Assembly (NCBI GenBank): GCA_937896895.1
Contig: CALBNV010000073.1
Span: forward strand, 1-27,766
Direction: 5' to 3'
DNA length: 27,766 nucleotides
Source of the DNA: an uncultured Bacteroidales bacterium
GTDB lineage: Bacteria; Bacteroidota; Bacteroidia; Bacteroidales; F082
The notes under the pieces are model-generated. The model was not told where the DNA came from, made no database searches, and saw only the letters and a list, made by a program, of their open reading frames with translations. The position numbers were made by a program, and so were the translations under genes. Every line of letters begins with the position of its first letter. Position 1 is the stretch's first letter. Shown piece after piece: positions 7,336-13,546 of this stretch.

Positions 7336-7808
7336 TGTTGTTATATCACGGTTCGGACGTTTTAATTGAAACAATAGATTTATCCAAGTCACAGTATTTC
7401 AAAGACTTCGGACGTGGGTTTTATTTGAGTGACAATTTCAAGCAAGCAAACGATTTTGCAAAATATAAGGCTGCCAAACCGTCTTCTGAGACACGCAAAC
7501 CTTTTGTGACAACATTTTGTTTTGATGAAAACAACTTGAAAAATGGTAAGTTGCTTGTACTGGAATTTAATTCTTATAGCGAGACATGGATCGATTTTAT
7601 CGACAGGAACAGAAATGCCGTGAATCAAGATTATGATGTGATAATCGGTCCGATTGCAAACGACCAAGTAAGGTCACAGTTTTTAAGGTATGAAAATGGG
7701 GAAATTAATAAGTTTGAACTGCTTGACAGTTTGAAATACAAACACTTGACATTTCAATATTGTTTTGTGACTGAAAAAGCCATATCAAAATTAGAAAGGA
7801 AGAGATAA
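7335..7808 (+). CDS. DUF3990 family protein, ADP-ribosyltransferase-like fold
   Basis: This 157-aa protein fits DUF3990 (PF13151), which I recall as a member of the ADP-ribosyl superfamily. Visible motifs are YHGSD at residues 4-8 (the H of an H-Y-x type active site), GRGFYLSDNFKQANDFA at 26-42 (the Y motif), DYDVIIGPIAND at 99-110, and QYCFVTEKAI at 141-150. There is no signal peptide, so it should act in the cytoplasm, probably modifying a protein or nucleic acid with ADP-ribose. The target is unknown. It is sandwiched between DUF3791 and a third small gene with overlapping stop/start codons at both ends (base 7335 and base 7808), which argues for a tightly coupled unit resembling toxin-antitoxin architecture. 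Confidence 0.8.
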   Translation: MLLYHGSDVLIETIDLSKSQYFKDFGRGFYLSDNFKQANDFAKYKAAKPSSETRKPFVTTFCFDENNLKNGKLLVLEFNSYSETWIDFIDRNRNAVNQDYDVIIGPIANDQVRSQFLRYENGEINKFELLDSLKYKHLTFQYCFVTEKAISKLERKR

Positions 7809-8011
7809 TGACAAACAACAATCAAATAGGACGTGAAATTGTCAGGAGAATGATTGACGACAAACTTTGCGATACTGTGACTGCAATCAGATTTTATTAT
7901 AATTCAATAACTTACGAGAATTTCAATTTTGAAAAATCAGATGATATTGATAAACTGTATGCCAAATTCAAATTTGAATTTTTAAATGGCAAAACGGTTA
8001 GTATGACCTAA
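7808..8011 (+). CDS. Small third component of the DUF3990 module
   Basis: This 67-residue protein starts at the ATG that overlaps the DUF3990 stop by one base. The N-terminal helix (GREIVRRMIDDKLCDTVTAI) and the central RFYYNSITYENFNF resemble the small third protein often found after DUF3990, in which an ynS-tYe motif precedes a short C-terminal strand. The C-terminal part is divergent from what I recall of that family, so the assignment is moderate. It is likely cotranscribed with, and possibly antagonistic to, the ADP-ribosyltransferase-like protein. It converges on the 472-aa gene, whose stop lies 20 nt away with no clear hairpin between. Confidence 0.65.
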   Translation: MTNNNQIGREIVRRMIDDKLCDTVTAIRFYYNSITYENFNFEKSDDIDKLYAKFKFEFLNGKTVSMT

Positions 8012-8031
8012 TATCCTTTTCTACTTTATTC

Positions 8032-9450
8032 TCACTCAACCTTCTCAACCTCCGTTATCCCGTATTTCCTGAACCTGCTTTTCGGGATGTACCACAAAAT
8101 GTCGTCGAATGCCAGGAAAATCTTGCCGTTCATGGTGATGCGCCCGACGTTTGAGTTGAGGCTGAAGCCGGAGAACGCCTCGCGGAGTCCGAGCGGCACT
8201 CTGTAGAACCTGCCCTCGTTCTCCGACTCGATGTACAAAGCCTCGCGCGTCACGGCATAAAGACAGCGGTCAAATTGATATTCCCACTCCTGATAAGGAT
8301 TCACGATCTCGCAGCTTTCGAGCAGACTCTCGTATATGCCAATTATCTTTTCATCTGTCACTTTCGTGAGATTCAGCTCCGTCTGCCATGATTTGTAGGG
8401 CATTCGCTTGAAAAAACGCATTTCGCCGACGTCGCTCCGGTCGCCCGGCATGTCAGTCATGTACCATACATGGTCGCTCTCGTCGTATGGGACTCCGGCG
8501 AAGAGATGCTTCGGCGACTTGGGATGCGTCATGTACATCAGTATGCGTCCGTCGGGGCTGGCCGAAAGCGTCATCATGAAACGCGTCTTCTCTATTTTGC
8601 CGCTGCTGAGTTTGTTGTATTTCGTGGCGAAATACACCCCTTCGTCGATGGTTTCCTCTATCATCCAGAAGTCGGTGCGGTTGGCGCGCCCGCCGCATTC
8701 GTTCCAGAAGCCTTCAATGTTGAGAGGAACGCGTTCCTTTTTGATTGTCTCCGAAAGTTCCATGATGTCGGTGCTGGAATTGTACGAGCTGAACAGGCTG
8801 AGTATTGTCTCGACGTGTTTGTAAAGCGTGATGCGTGTCTTGTCTTTTTCGTGCATCGCCTCGGTGAGTGCCGGAATCTTCTCGAAATACGGGCATTCTT
8901 TCGTAAATTCTTCGAGGAGTCTCACGACGGCGTAGTAGCGGTCGCCGAAGTCGGTGAGGTCGCCACCTTTTGAATCGTAGCCGCCGAGCGCATTCAGAAG
9001 CATCATGACAATCATGGTTATGTCAACATCTTCATTTTCAATATCTTCCATAATGCCGAGCAATGATTTTGTGCAGTCGTCATCTTCCGGTGAGTAGAAA
9101 TGTCTGAGTATTGCGGCTGCTATCTTCTCCGGGTAAATGCGGCGGGCAAGTTCCTTTTTGAAAAAATCAGAGGCCTTTTTGTAGTCTTTCATGAAACTGT
9201 CAAGCTTGATGCTGCAATCCGATATCTTCCCGACATACATATAAAGGTCATTGAAAGTCGAACGCTGCTTCTGCTCCGTCGGATAAACGCGTTTCATCCC
9301 GTTGGCTGTAATGTTGTGGTTGTCGAGATAATTTTCAAGTTCGTCGGACGTGTTGAAAATCAGGCGGGTTTTGGCAATGACATTAAGCCATTCGAGATAT
9401 TTGGGTGTCGTGTTGCAGTCCATTTTGAAATAATTTTCATTTAATTTCAC
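8032..9450 (-). CDS. Unknown 472-aa protein coupled to the AAA ATPase
   Basis: I do not recognise this protein. The likely start is GTG at 9450, whose GTGA overlaps the TGA stop of the ATPase gene, implying coupled translation; an in-frame ATG at 9423 is the alternative. The first 240 residues are acidic and helical, with runs such as RIYPEKIAAAILRHFYSPED and DITMIVMMLLNALGGY. The second half (about 250-472) is beta-rich and aromatic, with WYMTDMPGDRSDVGEMRF and a closing AFDDILWYIPKSRFRKYG. There is no signal peptide or membrane span, so it is presumably cytoplasmic. A 74-bp piece of this gene is repeated, with two differences, at 11119-11192, suggesting a second copy once existed nearby. 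It could be a partner, substrate or cargo of the ATPase; that is inference from the overlap alone. Confidence 0.8.
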   Translation of the reverse strand: MKLNENYFKMDCNTTPKYLEWLNVIAKTRLIFNTSDELENYLDNHNITANGMKRVYPTEQKQRSTFNDLYMYVGKISDCSIKLDSFMKDYKKASDFFKKELARRIYPEKIAAAILRHFYSPEDDDCTKSLLGIMEDIENEDVDITMIVMMLLNALGGYDSKGGDLTDFGDRYYAVVRLLEEFTKECPYFEKIPALTEAMHEKDKTRITLYKHVETILSLFSSYNSSTDIMELSETIKKERVPLNIEGFWNECGGRANRTDFWMIEETIDEGVYFATKYNKLSSGKIEKTRFMMTLSASPDGRILMYMTHPKSPKHLFAGVPYDESDHVWYMTDMPGDRSDVGEMRFFKRMPYKSWQTELNLTKVTDEKIIGIYESLLESCEIVNPYQEWEYQFDRCLYAVTREALYIESENEGRFYRVPLGLREAFSGFSLNSNVGRITMNGKIFLAFDDILWYIPKSRFRKYGITEVEKVE

Positions 9451-10736
9451 CTTCCAAGCAGCCAGTCGATTGCCGATTTTATGTGTATTGTGTGGCCTTT
9501 GATTTCAACGTCGCGGCTGTCGTCGAGGCAGACTATCGACAGCTTCTCGTTCTGAAGTTTCTCGGCGGCGTCAATCAACGCACCAGTCTCGCGCTTGAAA
9601 GTCTTGTTTTCTGAAACCGAATATGCGACCTGAAGCAGTTCGACGACAACGCCCTGCCTGCACACGACAAAATCAACCTCCTTGCTTCGGGAAGTGGGTT
9701 TGTAGAAATATATGTCGTCGGCCTGTGAACTGTAACGCCTGAGCAACTCTACAAACACCACGTTTTCGAGCCGCCAGCCGATATTTTCGCCAAGAAGCGA
9801 GTTCTCGCGGTTCGCAATGAAACCGTTGTCGATCACATAGACCTTCTCGTTGCGTATCCGTTCGTTGCTTTTGAAAGAGAATTTCTGAACTTTTTTTATC
9901 AGGAAAGCCTGTTGCAGATAACCTGTGTATTTCTGTGTGGTGGCAACGCTTCCAAGACCAGCAAGCGACATAAGTCTTTCGTAGTTAATGCTTTGGCATA
10001 CGTTGTTTAATAGTTGGTGTGTCATTCGGCGCAGGCTTTCAACGTTGCGGATGTTGAAACGTTTTGCGATGTCTTTGGTGATGATGGTTTCAATCAGTCC
10101 GCCCATGTAAGTCCTTCGGCTCTGCTGATTTTTCATCGAAAGCAGCTCTGGCATTCCGCCATCCATAACATACTGTGTCACAGCGGCTTTGCGCGATGCA
10201 TCGGCCTTGGTAGTTACGTCTTCCGTGTCGATTCCGCTGAAGCTGCATGACTCTGCGTATGAAAAAGGGAACAGCCTTATCTCGTTGTAACGTCCGGTGA
10301 GGTAGGTGGCAAGCTCGCCGCTCAACAGTTTTGCGTTGCTGCCTGTGATTACAACATACATCCCCTGCCTCAACAGCCGGTTTACGAACAGATACCAGCC
10401 GTCAACATCCTGAATCTCATCGAGCAAGATGTAGTTGACATCGCTTCCGTAAATCTGGTAAACACAGTTCAGAACCGTGTTGAGGTCGGTGGTTCTCAAG
10501 CCAAAAAGACGGTCGTCGTTCATGTCAACGTAGGCGTATTTCACTTTTCGCTGGGTCAAGACCTTATGGCAAAGCGTTGATTTTCCGCATCTTCGCACGC
10601 CAATCACCACTTGGGCGAGGTTTGAATCCCATTCAAAAAACTCCTCTTCCATGCGATGGCACAATTTCTGTGAATTGTACTTGGCTTTTTCATCTTTTTG
10701 ATCCGCTAATACCTGCAAAATTGTTTTTTCGTCCAT
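9447..10736 (-). CDS. AAA ATPase with C-terminal DUF4143 (restriction-nuclease-like) domain
   Basis: This 429-aa protein has a Walker A GVRRCGKST (46-54), a Walker B YILLDEIQDV (102-111) and a sensor-like TGSNAKLLS (131-139), followed by GRYNEIRLFPFSY, typical of AAA_14 ATPases. The C-terminal DUF4143 region shows RLENVVFVEL (about 322-331), KEVDFVV (352-358) and VVELLQVAY (364-372). This resembles a PD-(D/E)XK core in which the usual E-x-K is replaced by E-L-L-Q, so nuclease activity is doubtful. Such ATPases are abundant and often unlinked to known partners in Bacteroidales. Here the gene is followed by the 472-aa gene with a 4-nt overlap and preceded by a -7 box and three 32-bp tandem repeats. 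The role is unknown. Confidence 0.9.
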   Translation of the reverse strand: MDEKTILQVLADQKDEKAKYNSQKLCHRMEEEFFEWDSNLAQVVIGVRRCGKSTLCHKVLTQRKVKYAYVDMNDDRLFGLRTTDLNTVLNCVYQIYGSDVNYILLDEIQDVDGWYLFVNRLLRQGMYVVITGSNAKLLSGELATYLTGRYNEIRLFPFSYAESCSFSGIDTEDVTTKADASRKAAVTQYVMDGGMPELLSMKNQQSRRTYMGGLIETIITKDIAKRFNIRNVESLRRMTHQLLNNVCQSINYERLMSLAGLGSVATTQKYTGYLQQAFLIKKVQKFSFKSNERIRNEKVYVIDNGFIANRENSLLGENIGWRLENVVFVELLRRYSSQADDIYFYKPTSRSKEVDFVVCRQGVVVELLQVAYSVSENKTFKRETGALIDAAEKLQNEKLSIVCLDDSRDVEIKGHTIHIKSAIDWLLGR

Positions 10737-10759
10737 ATTGAAAACGTTAAAATCGGGTG

Positions 10760-10767
10760 CAAAAATA
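10760..10767 (-). promoter_or_regulatory. Candidate -7 box for the ATPase operon
   Basis: On the minus strand TATTTTTG matches TAnnTTTG and lies 24 nt upstream of the ATPase ATG, preceded by an A/T-rich run. The -33 element is not clear. The same octamer occurs upstream of the DUF3791 gene and engB. Confidence 0.45.
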
Positions 10768-10786
10768 CAAAATTTTTCATTTAAAC

Positions 10787-10874
10787 TGAATTAAAATGCA
10801 GAAAACAATCCATTTAATTGAATTAAAATGCAGAAAATAAGCCATCGAATTGAATTAAAATGCAGAAAATAACC
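10787..10874. repeat. Three 32-bp tandem repeats upstream of the ATPase gene
   Basis: The 19-mer TGAATTAAAATGCAGAAAA occurs exactly three times, beginning at 10787, 10819 and 10851, a regular 32-bp period. The 13-bp remainder of each unit is less conserved (caatccatttaat, taagccatcgaat, then divergent). The junction of units one and two is nearly palindromic (TTAATT-g-AATTAA). The array begins about 20 bp upstream of the putative -7 box, a position suited to an operator for the ATPase/472-aa operon. No ORF crosses it. Confidence 0.8.
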
Positions 10875-11254
10875 TCTCCGTACCAATTAAAAAACATGAA
10901 CAATATAAGGAAATTAAGATAGTCGCGGCTAAGAAACAAGTCACCGCAGCTTGCTCATGAACCTTTCGATGTCAACGATGAACCTCACGTGTTCGCCTTC
11001 GCCGATGATGTTAGGAAGTCGCCTGACTCACGTGATTTCACACTTCTATATACTCCGCTGATGCGTTTTCGCCAGGTTCAAAAAACATTATGTAATAGAT
11101 TGGTATATAAGTGATTCCAATTGTACGAGCTGAACAGGCCGAGTATTGTCTCGACGTGTTTGTAAAGCGTGATACGTGTCTTGTCTTTTTCGCTGCAAAA
11201 CACAGGAGGTATCAGGTGTCGGCAGTGAACGCGTCTTTATTAGCTTTACGAACT
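10875..11254 (-). pseudogene. Relic zone with three unrelated coding fragments
   Basis: No intact gene fills this stretch. Reading the minus strand, three fragments can be seen. The one nearest purN (11119-11192) is a near-copy of part of the 472-aa gene. Then a frame ending at 11038 reads ITYIPIYYIMFFEPGENAS... to a stop. Finally a 28-codon frame from 11027 to a stop at 10941 reads LPNIIGEGEHVRFIVDIERF and looks like a genuine protein C-terminus. The last two are not assigned to a family. The mixture of 3' ends without starts points to successive insertions and deletions between the purN terminus and the ATPase operon. Confidence 0.45.
11119..11192 (-). pseudogene. 74-bp duplicate of an internal part of the 472-aa gene
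   Basis: This segment aligns without gaps to 8778-8851 (constant offset 2341) with two differences: t to c at 11140 and g to a at 11174. One changes Ser to Gly, the other is silent. In the coding frame it reads EKDKTRITLYKHVETILG and onward to SSYN. Identity stops abruptly at both ends, and the flanks are unrelated to the 472-aa gene. It is a relic of a second copy or a small ectopic duplication. Confidence 0.85.
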
Positions 11255-11875
11255 TTACAGCTTTCCGAGCAGCCAGTCAATCACCGCAGGGAAATTGTCT
11301 CTTTCCAAAATGTGAATCTTTGCTGCTACATCATCGGCCGTGTCGTTATCTTCAAGTGCCACTGATTTCTGGAAGATGATGTCGCCGCTGTCATAATGCT
11401 CATTCACATAATGTATCGTGATGCCCGACTCTTTCTCGTGGTGCGCCACGACTGCCTCATGCACATGATGTCCATAGAAGCCTTTCCCGCCGTATTTTGG
11501 CAGCAAGGCCGGATGTATGTTAATGATTCTCATCGGGAAAGCATCAAGAAGATGCTGTGGGATGAGCCACAGAAAACCAGCGAGAACGACGAGGTCAACG
11601 CCGAGTGACTTAAGATATTCCGAAAACGCCTTATCTTGAAAATCAAACGTCTTGGCCACCTCGTACTGGCTTTGCAATTCAGCATCATGAACCTTCGCCT
11701 TCGAGTTCAGCATTATCAGCGGGATGCCGAGGTTTTTTGCTCTGACATTGGCGTACGCGTCTTTGTTGTTACTCACGACGCAGACGACTTCCACATCGGG
11801 ATTCGGGGCGAAATAATCGGCGATCTGCTGAAGGTTGGTGCCGCCGCCGGAAACGAATATTGCGAGTCTTTTCAT
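11255..11875 (-). CDS. purN: Phosphoribosylglycinamide formyltransferase
   Basis: This 206-aa protein transfers a formyl group from 10-formyltetrahydrofolate to glycinamide ribonucleotide, the third step of purine synthesis, in the cytoplasm. The N-terminal nucleotide loop VSGGGTNLQ (about 9-17), the catalytic region IINIHPALLPKYGGKGFYG with its Asn-His pair, and the downstream HYVNEHYDSGDIIFQ with the catalytic Asp are all present, and the length is normal. The ATG at 11875 was chosen because MKRLAIFVSGG is the expected family start; the frame extends upstream into the ftsZ tail, but those residues have no family counterpart. It begins seven nt after the ftsZ stop and is probably the last gene of the wall operon transcript. 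Confidence 0.93.
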   Translation of the reverse strand: MKRLAIFVSGGGTNLQQIADYFAPNPDVEVVCVVSNNKDAYANVRAKNLGIPLIMLNSKAKVHDAELQSQYEVAKTFDFQDKAFSEYLKSLGVDLVVLAGFLWLIPQHLLDAFPMRIINIHPALLPKYGGKGFYGHHVHEAVVAHHEKESGITIHYVNEHYDSGDIIFQKSVALEDNDTADDVAAKIHILERDNFPAVIDWLLGKL

Positions 11876-11882
11876 CTGAAAA

Positions 11883-13529
11883 TCAGTCAACATCAACATT
11901 AATATATGCATTATCTTCGCTGAGGCCCATGTCTTTCTTCACCGTCGTGTGCGACAGTTCCTCTGTCTTCGCATTGATGTCGATGCCGAGGCGTGCGTAT
12001 GCCGGCACATTTTCCATATTCTCAAGGCCTTGCTGTGTTTTGATGTTCATCGTAAGACTGGCGAGACGTGCGCGGCGCAGTTCCTCCTTCTCGGTGTACT
12101 GAAGTATCTGCACAGGCTTGACATCAATTTTTCTCGCAGTGACTGTCTCCGTAGAACTCATGTTCCTGAAGGCTGGCACATCAACGTCATCGTCATCATT
12201 TCTTCTGAACGGGTTGTCATACACCTTGGTGGAAGGTGTGGCTGTCTGCTGGGCCTTGCCGTATGTCGCATCCGGTCTTACATCAACACGTCTCTCGTTG
12301 ACGTTCGCGCCGATGTCCTCCTGTTCATCATCGTCATAAAGGCTGTGCGTCTTCTTCGCCGACTTCGCTTCTTCTTCCCTGACATAGTTTTTGACCGGCT
12401 GTTCAACGGTCTTTTCCGGCTCTGTTTCCGCAGGTTTTATGACGACACGGATCTCATCTTCTTTTGGCTCAACGGCTGGCTCTTCATGTGTTTCCGTTTT
12501 CGGCTCGCCCTTCAGCGTGTTTTTCGGAAGTTCAAACTCAACCGTGTGTTTCACAGGTTCAAGCACCTCATCGACAGCGAAGCCCGTCGCGATAAGTGTG
12601 ACGCGGATACCCTTTTCGAGTGTCAGGTCTTCACCATTGCCCCAGATGACCTCCGAGACCTTGCCGGTCGCATCCTGCACGTATTCAATGATTTCAGTGA
12701 CCTCGTCGAGGGTGACTTCTTCTTCACCGGAGGTGATATACGCAAGGATATTCTTTGCGCCGGTGATGTCGGAGTCATCAAGCAGAGGCGAATGCACGGC
12801 TTCCTCCACCGCATGCAAGGCTCTGTCTTCGCCGTCGGCATAGCCAGATCCCATGATGGCCTTGCCGCTGTCACGCATGATGTTATCGACATCCTTGAAA
12901 TCGACATTGACGTACCCTGTCACCGTGATGATCTCCGCTATGCCTTTCGCCGCGATGTTCAGCACGTCGTCGGCTCTCTTGAAGGCATCGGTGAGTTTCA
13001 TGTCGCCGTACTCCTCGCGGAGTTTGTCGTTGCTGATGACGAGCAGTGCATCGATGTTCTTCCTGAGTTCCGTGATGCCGTCTCTTGCCTGTTGCTGACG
13101 GCGTTTGCCTTCGAAGCTGAACGGCAGTGTGACGATGCCGACCGTCAGTATGCCGAGTTCGCGGGCTATCTTCGCCACGACGGGAGCCGCGCCGGTGCCT
13201 GTGCCGCCGCCCATACCGGCGGTGATGAAAAGCATCTTAGTGTCTGTTCCGAGCGACTCGCGTATTTTATCCTCTGTGTCTTCAGCCGCCTTGCGTCCGA
13301 CTGCCGGGACGTTGCCTGCGCCGAGCATGTGGTCGCCGAGATGCAGCTTGTTCTCCACGGGGCTTCTTTGCAAGGCCTGGTCATCAGTATTGCAGATGAC
13401 GAAATCCACGCCCGTGATGCCGTTCTCATACATGTGCGTCACGGCGTTGCTGCCGCCGCCGCCGATCCCCATCACCTTGATGATGTTAACCTTGTCTTCT
13501 GAAGACTCAAATCTCACTATATCGGTCAT
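11883..13529 (-). CDS. ftsZ: Cell division protein FtsZ with long linker and C-terminal extension
   Basis: FtsZ is the tubulin-like GTPase that forms the cytokinetic ring. The protein is 548 aa, well above the roughly 380-450 usual for the family. The GTP-binding loop GMGGGTGTGAAP (about 105-116) and the T7 loop NVDFKDVDNIM (208-218) with its catalytic aspartates are intact. A long acidic, low-complexity linker spans about 333-500. The conserved C-terminal peptide that docks to FtsA appears as VPAYARLGI at 508-516, but it is followed by about 32 further residues ending DNAYINVDVD rather than ending the protein. Such extended tails occur in Bacteroidota. It lies 17 nt after ftsA and seven nt before purN. 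Confidence 0.97.
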   Translation of the reverse strand: MTDIVRFESSEDKVNIIKVMGIGGGGSNAVTHMYENGITGVDFVICNTDDQALQRSPVENKLHLGDHMLGAGNVPAVGRKAAEDTEDKIRESLGTDTKMLFITAGMGGGTGTGAAPVVAKIARELGILTVGIVTLPFSFEGKRRQQQARDGITELRKNIDALLVISNDKLREEYGDMKLTDAFKRADDVLNIAAKGIAEIITVTGYVNVDFKDVDNIMRDSGKAIMGSGYADGEDRALHAVEEAVHSPLLDDSDITGAKNILAYITSGEEEVTLDEVTEIIEYVQDATGKVSEVIWGNGEDLTLEKGIRVTLIATGFAVDEVLEPVKHTVEFELPKNTLKGEPKTETHEEPAVEPKEDEIRVVIKPAETEPEKTVEQPVKNYVREEEAKSAKKTHSLYDDDEQEDIGANVNERRVDVRPDATYGKAQQTATPSTKVYDNPFRRNDDDDVDVPAFRNMSSTETVTARKIDVKPVQILQYTEKEELRRARLASLTMNIKTQQGLENMENVPAYARLGIDINAKTEELSHTTVKKDMGLSEDNAYINVDVD

Positions 13530-13546
13530 ATTTCGCTGTTTTTCAA

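Noticed and set aside
9455..11290. Shared C-terminal motif IDWLLG in the ATPase and PurN
   Set aside because: Both endings are ordinary for their families, and the resemblance is too short to indicate a duplication or fusion.
11876..11911. N-terminal extension of PurN into the ftsZ 3' end
   Set aside because: The residues before MKRLAIFVSGG have no family counterpart; the ATG seven nt after the ftsZ stop is the normal start.
11949..13502. Long plus-strand frame antisense to ftsZ
   Set aside because: It mirrors the ftsZ coding strand, has no family features and is explained by the codon bias of ftsZ.
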